A stretch of 64,000 nucleotides of DNA from Protopterus annectens (Eukaryota; Chordata; Ceratodontiformes; Protopteridae). The notes under the pieces were generated by a model that saw only the letters and a list, made by a program, of their open reading frames with translations, ran no database searches and was not told the DNA's origin. Shown one piece after another: positions 41,876-55,604 of this stretch (position 1 is its first letter; each line of letters starts with the position of its first letter). Both the position numbers and the translations under genes were made by a program. The stretch covers positions 1,196,083,146 to 1,196,147,145 of the forward strand of contig NC_056737.1 of the NCBI RefSeq assembly GCF_019279795.1, read 5' to 3'.

Positions 41876-44655
41876 ATGCTACTCAATGCCAGAAGTCTAA
41901 ACCTCAAGATGCATGCACTTGAAACTCTCCTTAGCATGGAGAACATCGATATCTGTGCAGTAACAGAAACCTGGTTCAAGGCACCCGAGAGCACCCCAGC
42001 ACTACCAGGTTATACCTCATACCATGCTTTTCAGCCCCAAAACTTGGACCAAACCAGAAAGGGAGGGGGAGTATCAATATTCATCAAAGATACCCACACC
42101 TCCAGGTGGGTGGCACAGCACGAAGCATCAGAGACTATCCATGTGCAACTAACAGTGGGTAAAACTGCCTTCCAGTTTATAACCTGCTACAGACCACCCT
42201 CCCAAACCCAGGAACCCCACTCGGCCTTCCTGAGAACACTGGAAAATATGAAGGTCTCTCCAAACACCATTATATTGGGTGACTTCAACTACCCAAACAT
42301 AGACTAGGAGCATTACTCTAGCTCCAACAACCTAGTTCAAAGGTTCCTAGAATTTATAAACTCAAATGCTATGGAACAACTTGTTACCACTCCCACAAGA
42401 GGGGAAAACATACTGGACCTGATCATCACCAACATGGGGACTCTATGCTCCAGACCAGAAGTGTATTCCTCACTGGTAAGATCAGACCATAAACTAATCT
42501 CACTGGATTTTCACATTCCCACCCCACCCCCTGCCCAGAAAACCACAGTGAAAAACTTCTCTGAAGCAAATTTCACACTCCTCAAAACTGAGGTGGAATC
42601 CTTCAAAGCCCCCGGGCCTGTGGAAAATACGGCCCAGACAGCAGAATCCTTTATAAACGCATTCTATGAACACCTTCAGGAATGCATGGATCATGCAATC
42701 CCAAATAAAACCAAGACCCAATCCTCCAAAGGCAGACATCCTGTCTGGTGGACCCCAGCCATAAACAAACTATACAATAGAAGGAGGAAGCTACTACATG
42801 ATAGAGCAAAATCCCAAAAGGGGAAGGCATCTCTGATCAGTGTTAGCAAAAAACTACGGGCACTCATAAAATCGTCTAAGGCCAGCTTGAGAGGAAAATT
42901 GCACAGGACACTAAGGATAATCACAAGGCTTTCTTTAGTTATGTTAGGAACCTGGGTGGGAATTCCCAGATATGCTCAGAATTAGTCCAAAATGACAAAA
43001 AATACACCGAACCCACAGACATTGCCAACATCCTAGCTGACAGGTTCAGCGCAAACTCCCCCCCCCCCCCCAAAGGGGAAATATTTATCCCAGCAGAGTG
43101 CTGCCCCCCTGACATCTCAGATGCTCAGGTTAGAGCCTCCCTCTCCAAATCAAAAAACACAGCATCAATGGGACCAGACGGTGTCCCGGGCTGCGTCCTA
43201 CATGAACTCCAAGAAGAGCTAAACCCAAACATAAAACTACTGTTCAATCTCTGCCTTACCACAGGATATGTACCCAAAGAGTGGCGTACAGCAACAGTGG
43301 TCCCTCTCCACAAAGGTGGTGCCTCAATGGATCCTGGAAACTATCGCTCCATAAGCCTGACTAGCTTGGTCTAAAAAGCTATGGAAAGGATCATCATGGA
43401 CCCCATAAAAAAGATATTGGGGACCTACAGACACTGGATCCTACCCAGTTCGGCTTTGTTAAGGCAGATCCTGCCTCTTAAACCTGTTCGATTTCTTTGA
43501 AACAGTCACCAAGGCCATTGACGAGGGGAAGGTGGTCCACACAGCCTACCTGGACCTCGCAAAAGCCTTCGATATATTACCCCACTCTGGCATTATAGAT
43601 AAGCTCACCAGCTTAAATATAAACCCCTATGTCACTAGATGGGTTGCAAACTGGCTCAAGGACAGAACCCACATGGTTAGAATTGCTGGAGCCATGTCAG
43701 ACTCCAAACAAGTTACAAGTGGCATCCCACAAGGCTCAGTCCTGGGACCTCTCCTGTTTGGTATATATTTCTCGGAGGTACAGACCAACACGGAAGGACT
43801 GTGGCTGACCAAGTTCGCAGATGACTGCAAACTGGGCACTGTAAATGACTCTTCAGCCAACACAAGCATCCTCCAAAAGGGCCTCATAGAAACAGACAAC
43901 TGGTGCCAGAGCCATGGCCTCAAGCTAAGCACCAAAAAGTGTATTGTCATCCCCTTTGGCAAAAACAAAGTGCCCACAAATTACCACATAGGTGGTAATC
44001 CATTAAGTACAGAAGAAGTAATTAGGGACCTGGGGACCCAAGTTGATAGCAATCTCTCATTTGACAACCATGTGGCCAAAGTGATTAGAAAAACATTTTA
44101 TATAGCCCACCTAATCATGAAGGGATTCACATCTAGATCAGGGGAGGTCATCGTGCCTCTTTACTCATCCCTCATCAGGCCCATAATTGAGTACAATGCC
44201 CCTTTTGGGATGTACCTTACCAGACACCTACAGCAACTGGAAAGACACCAAAAGTACCTCACCAAGAGGATCAAAGGGCTCAAACAGATGCCATATGCTG
44301 CCCGCTCCAGCTCTACTCAGTAGCATACCGCCTGATCAGAGGCGATCTGTGCCTGACGTATAAAGCCATGTCCAACCCGGAATTAATGGACATGCTGCAC
44401 CTCAGAAAATCCAAATCCCATCAAGCTATGTGCTCAAGAGACTTGAACCTCAGCACTGAAATAAATAGGACATGCTGGAGGGACAGATTCATAACCCAAA
44501 GGCTCCCTTCACTCTGGAATAAAATCCCAGTCCAGGTTAGGCTGAGTCCCTCATTGACTCTCTTCAAGAGGAATCTTGATGAGTGGATGAGGGATCGTAG
44601 GTTTACCCCGGGTATCACTTCTGTGTCACTGTTAGATAGAGGCACAGTATACTAA
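41876..44655 (+). pseudogene. LINE A ORF2: AP endonuclease plus reverse transcriptase
   Basis: Collinear with the copy at 22788-25584. The endonuclease shows ICAVTETWF, GGGVSIFIKD, ILGDFNYPNID and SDHKLISLDF. The RT shows AYLDLAKAFDILPH, SGIPQGSVLGPLLFGIYF and an intact catalytic FADDCKLG. Breaks are TAG for Trp at about 42306, a frameshift near 42890, a frameshift at a poly-C run near 43060, a TAA near 43372, small deletions at about 43405-43470, and a frameshift near 44300. The C-terminus carries the CR1 block CWRDRFITQRLPSLWNKIP. Confidence 0.9.
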
Positions 44656-44772
44656 CCTCGGAAAAGGGCATAGCAAAATTAATTTAAAATGGGTGGCGAA
44701 AGCCAAACACACTCTGGCTAGGCTTATAAATGCCCTAGGGCAGAAAGCCTAGTATGAACCGATGAACCTATG

Positions 44773-45050
<278 letters not shown>

Positions 45051-45059
45051 CAGCCACTA

Positions 45060-45900
45060 ACAAATAACTCTCAATGACCAAACCCACCCCAAAGACCACA
45101 ACACATTTCCAGTACTAAGGGATGTGGCTAGATCAACATCTTAACTTCCAATATCATGTTTGGCTAAGAAATGGAAAAATCAATTCACAATTGTTTATAT
45201 CTACTATGATTTTTCACTTTCTCTCCTCAAACAAGAATTGCCAGTGGCAAAGTTATACTTTTCACACAGCTTGAATATGGGCTTCCCCTCTGCTTCTTAG
45301 AAGCTTTTGCCAACAACACGTGCAGATTCATAACACTGTCAGCAAAGACACAACAGTGCTGCCAGGCCCTTGCCAAAGCTGCATGGCTACCCATCACTCA
45401 TAGAATAAAACTTTTAATACTGTCTTTACTTTTCAAACTTATTAACCTTCAATGTTTCTACTTCTTTGAAAATGGGTTACATTAGCCCAGTGGACTTTCC
45501 TGGTTAACAAACTACAATAAATAAATAAATAAATAAAATAAAACCTCCCTCCAGACACTATAACAAAACTACACTGCACAGATGATAGTTTCAACATCCC
45601 TGCCCCACAGGTCTGAGAATTCCTTCCTACCTCTCTTAAAGAAAACTTATACTTTAAGGTATTCAGAAAATACACTGTCTGCTATTGTTCCAAAACTGGT
45701 TCAGTCTTCTGATTTAATGCCAAACTCTCTTCATACACAAACACCTACACAAACTGAACCCCTTCCCTTCAATGCCCACTTCTATATTTAAAACACTTAT
45801 CCCAGTCACTGATGTCCAGTTCAATAATCAGACATACACTACTATCTCTCTCACTCTTGCTGTCTGTGCTGATAATGCAACTCTTTAATCTCAATACATA
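45060..45900 (+). pseudogene. LINE C C-terminal remnant, downstream of the LINE A insertion
   Basis: Plus-strand translation gives MWLDQHLNFQYHV, then an AKAAWLPITHRIKLLILSLL stretch, then LRYSENTLSAIVPKLVQ. These match the post-RT region of L2-type LINEs (GVxLDxxLxFxxHV, HWLPVxxRIxFKxLLL, GxRAFSxxAPKLWN) in the right order. It is the likely continuation of the RT fragment at 38974-39313, separated by the LINE A insertion. An (AAAT)n run lies at 45519-45540. Many breaks. Confidence 0.5.
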
Positions 45901-46686
45901 AGTACGTCTTCAGTGATAACTTCGCCATTTTTCCTCCACCTTCTCCATATTCATTATTTTGATTGACTGGGCCCTTGTATCTAATTGTTTCATAACTGAA
46001 TTATATTATATATCAAGTCATTCTGTTTTAAATGGACTCCTGTCGCACTTTATATTTTGATTTTATACCTTGTCATGTCTAGTTCTTATGCTTCCAGACT
46101 GAACCTGTAAATTGTACAGTGACCACTGTTCTAGCCTGGCCAACAACCTTGAAGTAGTGTTGCACTCTTAAAGTTCACTTTGCTATTTTTCTGCTGTGTT
46201 AAATAGTCTCTAGTGTTTCCCACTGAAATTAGGGAAGCTAGTAGCTGTAGCGTAGTCCAGATTTAGGCCTGCTGCTTCTAGAACTGTTTGTAATGGTTTG
46301 TCTGGTCTGAGCACATCTACCACATAATCTTGGATTGGAAGGGGCCTAGCTGCACTTTTGTGAGACAATTGTGTTTGATTGGAACCTGACTGGTAAAGGA
46401 AGACCACTCTATGGCTTGGAATAAACATCCCTATTGGTCCTTTTGAATTTTATTACAGTTTTTTTTTTCAAGTTTTAACTTCTGGTATTTAGGCTCTGCA
46501 TCTGAGGAGGTTTTGCATTTTTGCACGTTGCACAGCACCGCTCACTACCGCTCAACTGTGTGCCAAGGACGGACAGTTAAATTTAACAAATGTTTCCTTA
46601 AAACACAGGCAGAAATATCTATTTCCAAGCTCCTCCGTGATCATTTCTAAAAAGCCACCAATGGCAACAGCTTTCAACCTAGCATT

Positions 46687-46924
46687 ATGGAGTGTTGGGC
46701 TACCCCTGTTTTTCCTCCCAACCATGTTGACTTCGGCCTCCTGAGGCAGTGTAGCAAATGCCTCATATACACAGATAACCCTCTACTAATAACACAGTCT
46801 AGTGTACAGTGTGAGAGATGTATTTACACCAAGAATCTGAAATCCATGCTTTCTCTCACTAAAAACAGTAACAAGGAGAATGTTGTCAAATCACCCACCA
46901 CTACATATTCACATAGTACCAGTA
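46687..46924 (+). pseudogene. LINE B ORF1 N-terminal part
   Basis: Starts MECWATPVFPPNHVDFG, then LLRQCSKCLIYTDNPLLI and CERCIYTKNL, the same paired Cys motifs and spacing as LINE A ORF1. It then enters a Ser/Thr/His-rich linker (HSTSTHKHTSTYTSTHTHTS), where the satellite begins. LINE A has THKHTKTYSEAL at this point, so the repeat was seeded in the linker. Confidence 0.85.
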
Positions 46925-49900
46925 CTCATAAGCATACCTCTACTTACACATCTACTCATACACATACCTCTATTCATACACATACCTCTACTTACACATA
47001 CCACTACTCATACACATACCACTACTTACACATACCACTACTCATACACATACCTCTACTTACACATACCACTACTCATACACATACCTCTACTTACACA
47101 TACCACTACTCATACACATACCTCTACTTACACATACCACTAGTTACACATACCACCACTCATACACATACCTCTACTTGCACAAACCACTACTCATGCA
47201 CATAGTACTACTACTTACACATACCTCTACTTACATATACTACTACTCATACACATACCACTACTCATGCACATACATCTACTTACACATACCACTACGC
47301 ATGCACATATCTCTACTTACACATACCACTAATTATAGAAATACCACTACTCATACACAGACCTCTACTTACACATACCACTACTCCCTAAAAAACCCCC
47401 CATACCTCTCACTACATNNNNNNNNNNNNNNNNNNNNNNNNNNNNNNNNNNNNNNNNNNNNNNNNNNNNNNNNNNNNNNNNNNNNNNNNNNNNNNNNNNN
47501 NNNNNNNNNNNNNNNNNNNNNNNNNNNNNNNNNNNNNNNNNNNNNNNNNNNNNNNNNNNNNNNNNNNNNNNNNNNNNNNNNNNNNNNNNNNNNNNNNNNN
47601 NNNNNNNNNNNNNNNNNNNNNNNNNNNNNNNNNNNNNNNNNNNNNNNNNNNNNNNNNNNNNNNNNNNNNNNNNNNNNNNNNNNNNNNNNNNNNNNNNNNN
47701 NNNNNNNNNNNNNNNNNNNNNNNNNNNNNNNNNNNNNNNNNNNNNNNNNNNNNNNNNNNNNNNNNNNNNNNNNNNNNNNNNNNNNNNNNNNNNNNNNNNN
47801 NNNNNNNNNNNNNNNNNNNNNNNNNNNNNNNNNNNNNNNNNNNNNNNNNNNNNNNNNNNNNNNNNNNNNNNNNNNNNNNNNNNNNNNNNNNNNNNNNNNN
47901 NNNNNNNNNNNNNNNNNACACATAGTACCACTACTCATACACACCCCACTACTCAGACACAGAGAACCACTACTCATACACATAGCATTACTCATACACA
48001 TACAACTACTCATACACATACCACTACTCATAGACATACAATTACTCATACACATACCACTACTCATACACATACCACTACGCATACACATACCACTACT
48101 CATACACATACCACTACTCATACACATAGCAATACACATACACATACCACTACTCATACACATACCACTAGTCATACACATACCACTACTCATACACATA
48201 CCACTACTTACACATACCACTACTCATACACATACCACTACTCATACACATACCACTACTCATACACATACCACTCCTCATACACATATCACTACTCATA
48301 CACATACCACTACTCACAGACATACCACTACTTACATATACCACTAGTCATACACATAGCACATACATCTACTTACACATACCACTACTCATACATACCA
48401 CTACTCATACACATACCACGACTCATACACATACCACTACTCATACACATACCTCTACTAACACATACCACTGCTCATACACATACCACTACTCATACAC
48501 ATACCACAACTCATAGACATACCACTACTCATACACATACCACGGCTCATGTGCATACCACTACTCATACACATACCACTACTCATACACATACCACTAC
48601 TCATACACATACCACTACTCATACACATACCACTACTCATACACATACCACTACTCATACACATACCACTACTCATACACATACCACTACTCATACACAT
48701 ATCACTACTCATACACATACCACTACTCATACACATACCACTACTCATACACATACCACTACTCATACACATACCACTACTCATACACATACCACTACTC
48801 ATACACATACCACTACTCATACACATACCACTACTCATACACATACCACTACTCATACACATACCACTACTCATACACATACCACTACTCATACACATAC
48901 CACTACTCATACACATACCACTACTCATACACATACCACTACTCATACACATACCACTACTCATACACATACCACTACTCATACACATACCACTACTCAT
49001 ACACATACCACTACTCATACACATACCACTACTCATACACATACCACTACTCATACACATACCACTACTCATACACATACCACTACTCATACACATACCA
49101 CTACTCATACACATACCACTACTCATACACATACCACTACTCATACACATACCACTACTCATACACATACCACTACTCATACACATACCACTACTGATAC
49201 ACATACCACTACTCATACACATACCACTACTCATACACATACCACTACTCATACACATACCACTACTCATACACATACCACTACTCATACACATACCACT
49301 ACTCATACACATACCACTACTCATACACATACCACTACTCATACACATAGCACTACTCATACACATACCACTACTTACACATACCACTGCTCATGCACAC
49401 AACTCATACACATACCACTACTCATGCACATACCACTACGCATACACATACCACTACTCATGGACATACCACTACTCATACACATACCACTACTCATACA
49501 CATACCACTACTCATACACATACCACTACTCATACACATACCACTACTCATACACATACCACTACTCATACACATAGCACTACTCATACACATACCACTA
49601 CTCATACACATACCACTACATACACATACCACTACTCATACACATACCACTACTCATACACATACCACTACTCATACACATACACATACCACTACTCATA
49701 CACATACCACTACTCATACACATACCACTACTCATACACATACCACTACTCATACACATACCACTACTCATACACATACCACTACTCATACACATACCAC
49801 TACTCATACACATACCACTACTCATACACATACCACTACTCATACACATACCTCTACTTACACATACCACTACTCATACACATACCACTACTCATACACA

Positions 49901-52900
49901 TACCACTACTCATACACATACCACTACTCATACACATACCACTACTCATACACATACCACTACTCATACACATACCACTACTCATACACATACCACTACT
50001 CATACACATACCACTACTCATACACATACCACTACTCATACACATACCACTACTTACAGACATACACATACCACTACACATACCACTACTCATACACATA
50101 CCACTACTCATACACATACCTCTACTTACACATACCACTACTCATACACATACCACTACTTACACATACCACTACTCATACACATACCACTACTCATACA
50201 CATACCACTACTCATACACATACCACTACTCATACACATACCACTACTCATACACATACCACTACTCATACACATACCACTACTCATACACATACCACTA
50301 CTCATACACATACCACTACTCATACACATACACATACCACTACTCATACACATACCACTACTCATACACATACCACTACTACTCATACACATACCACTAC
50401 TCATACACATACCACTACTCATACACATACCACTACTCATACACATACCACTACTCATAGACATACCACTACTTACACATACCACTACTCATACACATAC
50501 CACTACTCATACACATACCACTACTCATGCACATACAGTACTCATACACATACCACTACTCATACACATACCACTACTCATACACATACCACTACTCATA
50601 CACATACCACTACTCATACACATACCACTACTCATACACATACCACTACTCATACACATACCACTACTCATACACATACCACTACTCATACACATACCAC
50701 TACTCATACACATACCACTACTCATACACATACCACTACTCATACACATACCACTACTCATACACATAGCACTACTCATACACATACCACTACTCATACA
50801 CATACCACTACTCATACACATACCACTACTCATACACATACCACTACTCATACACATACCACTACTCATACACATACCACTACTCATACACATACCTCTA
50901 CTTACACATACCACTACTCATACACATACCACTACTCATACACATACCACTACTCATACACATACCACTACTTACACATACCACTACTCATACACATACC
51001 ACTACTTACACATACCACTACTCATACACATACCACTACTCATACACATACCACTACTCATACACATACCACTACTCATACACATACCACTACTCATACA
51101 CATACCACTACTCATACACATACCACTACTCATACACATACCACTACTCATACACATACCACTACTCATACACATACCACTACTCATACAAATACCACTA
51201 CTCATACACATACCACTACTCATACACATACCACTACTCATACACATACCACTACTTACACATACCACTCATACACATAGCACTACTCATACACATACCA
51301 CTACTCATACACATACCACTACTTACACATACCACTACTCATACACATAGCACTACTCATACACATACCACTACTCATACACATACCACTACTCATACAC
51401 ATACCACTACTCATACACATACCACTACTCATATACACATACCACTACTCATACACATACCACTACTCATACACATACCACTACTCATACACATACCACT
51501 ACTCATACACATACCACTACTCACACACATACCACTACTTACACATACCACTACTCATACACATAGCACTACTCATACACATACCACTACTCATACACAT
51601 ACCACTACTCATACACATACCACTACTTACACATACCACTACTCATACACATAGCACTACTCATACACATACCACTACTCATACACATACCACTACTCAT
51701 ACACATACCACTACTCATACACATACCACTACTCATACACATACCACTACTCATACACATACCACTACTCATACACATACCACTACTCATACACATACCA
51801 CTACTCATACACATACCACTACTCATACACATACCACTACTCATACACATACCACTACTCATACACATACCACTACTCATACACATACCACTACTCATAC
51901 ACATACCACTACTCATACACATACCACTACTCATACACATACCACTACTCATACACATACCACTACTCATACACATACCACTACTCATACACATAGCACT
52001 ACTCATACACATACCACTACTCATGCACATACCACTATTCATGCACATACCACGACTGACACACATACCACTACTCATACACATACCACTACTCATACAC
52101 ATACAACTACTCATACACATACCACTACTCATACACATACCACTACTCATACACATACCACTACTCATACACATACCACTACTCATACACATACCACTAC
52201 TCATACACATACCACTACTCATACACATACCACTACTCATACACATACCACTACTCATACACATACCACTACTCATACACATACCACTACTCATACACAT
52301 ACCACTACTCATACACATACCACTACTCATACACATACCACTACTCATACACATACCACTACTCATACACATACCTCTACTTACACATACCACTACTCAT
52401 ACACATACCACTACTCATACACATACCACTACTCATACACATACCACTACTCATACACATACCACTACTCATACACATACCACTACTCATACACATAGTA
52501 CCACTACTCATACACATACCACTACTCATACACATACCACTACTCATACACATACCACTACTCATACACATACCACTACTCATACACATACCACTACTCA
52601 TACACATACACATACCACTACTCATACACATACCACTACTCATACACATACCACTACTCATACACATACCACTACTCATACACATACCACTACTCATACA
52701 CATACCACTACTCATACACATACCACTACTCATACACATACCACTACTCACACATACCACTACTCATACACATACCACTACTCATACACATACCACTACT
52801 CATACACATACCACTACTCATACACATACCACTACTCATACACATACCACTACTTACACATACCACTACTCATACACATACCACTACTCATACACATACC

Positions 52901-54870
52901 ACTACTCATACACATACCACTACTCATACACATACCACTACTTACACATACCACTACTCATACACATACCACTACTCATACACATACCACTACTCATACA
53001 CATACCACTACTCATACACATACCACTACTCATACACATACCACTACTCATACACATACCACTACTCATACACATACCACTACTCATACACATACCACTA
53101 CTCATACACATACCACTACTCATACACATACCACTACTCATACACATACCAGTACTCATACACATACCACTACTCATACACATACCACTACTCATACACA
53201 TACCACTACTCATACACATACCACTACTCATACACATACTTCTACTCATACACATACCACTACTCATACACATACGACTACTCACACATACCACTACTCA
53301 TACACATACCACTACTCATACACATACCACTACTCATACACATACCACTACTCATACACATACCTCTACATACATACCACAACTCATACACATACCTCTA
53401 CTTACACATACCACTACTTACACATACCTCTACTGACACATACCACTACTCATACACATACCACTACTCATACACATACCTATACTTACACATACCACTA
53501 CTCATACACATACCTCTACTTATACATACCACTACTCATACACATACCACTACTCATACACATACCACTACTTACACATACCACTACTCATACACATACC
53601 ACTACTCATACACATACCACTACTCATACACATACCACTACTCATACACATACCACTACTCATACACATACCACTACTCATACACATACCACTACTCATA
53701 CACATACCACTACTCATACACATACCACTACTCATACACATACCACTACTCATACACATACCACTACTTACACATACCACTACTCATACACATACCTCTA
53801 CTTACACATACCACTACTCATACACATACCACTACTTACACATACCACTACTCATACACATACCACTACTCATACACATACCACTACTCATACACATACC
53901 ACTACTCATACACATACCACTACTCATACACATACCACTACTCATACACATACCTACTTACACATACCACTACTCATACACATACCACTACTCATACACA
54001 TACCACTACTCATACACATACCACTACTCATACACATACCTCTACTTACACATACCACTACTTACACATACCACTACTCATACACATACCACTACTCATG
54101 CACATACCTCTACTTACACATACCACTACTCATACACATACCTCTACTTACACATACCACTACTTACACATACCACTACTCATACACATACCACTACTCA
54201 TACACATACCACTACTCATACACATACCACTACTCATACACATACCACTACTTACACATACCACTACTTACACATACCACTACTCATACACATACCACTA
54301 CTCATACACATACCACTACTCATACACATACCACTACTCATACACATACCACTACTCATACACATACCTCTACTTACACATACCACTACTCATACACATA
54401 CCACTACTCATACACATACCACTACTCATACACATACCACTACTCATACACATACCACTACTCATACACATACCACTACTTACACATACCACTACTTACA
54501 CATACCATTACTCATACACATACCACTACTCATACACATACCACTACTTACACATACCACTACTCATACACATACCACTACTCATACACATACCACTACT
54601 CATACACATACCACTACTCATACACATACCACTACTCATACACATACCTCTACTCATACACATACCACTACTCATACACATACCACTACTCATACATACC
54701 ACTACTCATACACATACCTCTACTTACACATACCACTATTCATACACATACCTCTACTTACACATACCACTACTCATACACATACCTCTACTTACACATA
54801 CCACTACTCACCCCTATACCTCTACTTACACATACCTCTCCTCACACATACCACTACTCATGCACATAGT
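46925..54870 (+). repeat. 18-bp satellite expanded inside LINE B ORF1
   Basis: The basic unit is CATACACATACCACTACT (18 bp), with a 16-bp variant (TACACATACCACTACT) and a CATACCTCTACT variant scattered through the array. There are more than 400 copies, with a 500-base gap of unknown sequence. The central part (48550-49370) is almost uniform and the edges are more diverged. All three plus frames lack stops (HTHTTT, IHIPLL, YTYHYS), and one minus frame is open (SSGMCM). The 909- and 948-codon ORFs here are therefore repeat artefacts. Confidence 0.95.
47418..47917. other. Assembly gap (500 N)
   Basis: Exactly 500 N, a conventional placeholder, within the satellite. True array length is unknown and likely larger. 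ORFs of X residues spanning it are meaningless. Confidence 0.99.
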
Positions 54871-55354
54871 ACGCGTCAAACATGTAAAGCCACATATGTA
54901 AAGGTTCTTCCAAAAACTTATTGAAACACCAGAGACCTCCAAAACACAAGTCTGCTATAGCTAACACAGTCCCCAAAGCACCTATGACACATAGCAACAC
55001 TTGTATCTCACCCACCAAGCCCTTCAGGCGTAACACTCAAAAACAAGATTTCTTGTCATTGGAGACTCAGTAGTGAGACACACAGATGTCCTACTCACCA
55101 GGTTGGGCAAGGAGAAAGTCATGGTTAGCTGCCTGTCTTGTGCCAGAATTTGCCAAATCACGCATGCACTCAGGTCTCTCAGCAAAAAGTACCATTATGG
55201 CTCTGTTATAGTACATGTTGGTTTGAATGACCTGAGACATACCTCACTGGACTATATGAAGAGAGACATGGTGGAGCTCTCTGAGTGTGTGTCCCAGGCA
55301 GGAATGTCCCTAGCCTTGAGCAACATACTACCTTCACCTAGAATTATGCCATAG
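54871..55354 (+). pseudogene. LINE B ORF1 linker end and SGNH esterase domain
   Basis: Just after the satellite, AACACCAGAGACCTCCAAA (about 54925) matches the LINE A linker (AGCAGAGACCTCCAAAGC, about 41195). The esterase follows: FLVIGDSVVRHTDV (GDS block), SCARICQITHAL, VIVHVGLNDLRHTSLDYMKR and SNILPSPRIMP. The GxND block reads GLND, with Asn and Asp kept. It continues the ORF1 that started at 46687. Confidence 0.85.
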
Positions 55355-55604
55355 TATAAACAAAGAAATGATTGATTTCAATAACTTGCTTATTTTTTTG
55401 GTGTCATTCCAAGGGAATCCAGTTTCTGTCTGTCTGGAAAGCCATCGTCAACTAATGTCTCTGCTTTACCAGACATGATTTGTACCTGGTTCCCCTAGGC
55501 TTTCAGCTGCTGACAAAGGCTCTTGCCTCCCCATATTGCCTTTTTTTAGGCAAGGTCTCAAAAACAACATTACTGATGTGATGTTAACCAATCAGAACAA
55601 CATA

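Noticed and set aside
47365-48347. ORFs spanning the run of N
   Set aside because: The X residues come from a 500-base assembly gap.
46925-54870. CRISPR-like array
   Set aside because: The units are contiguous with no unique spacers, in eukaryotic DNA. No CRISPR array exists anywhere in the window.
48549-54901. ORFs of 909, 948 and 342 codons (HTHTTT, IPLLIH, YTYHYS repeats) and minus-strand SSGMCM ORFs
   Set aside because: They are translations of an 18-bp satellite with no stop in any plus frame, not proteins. The flanking ORF1 is itself a broken LINE gene.
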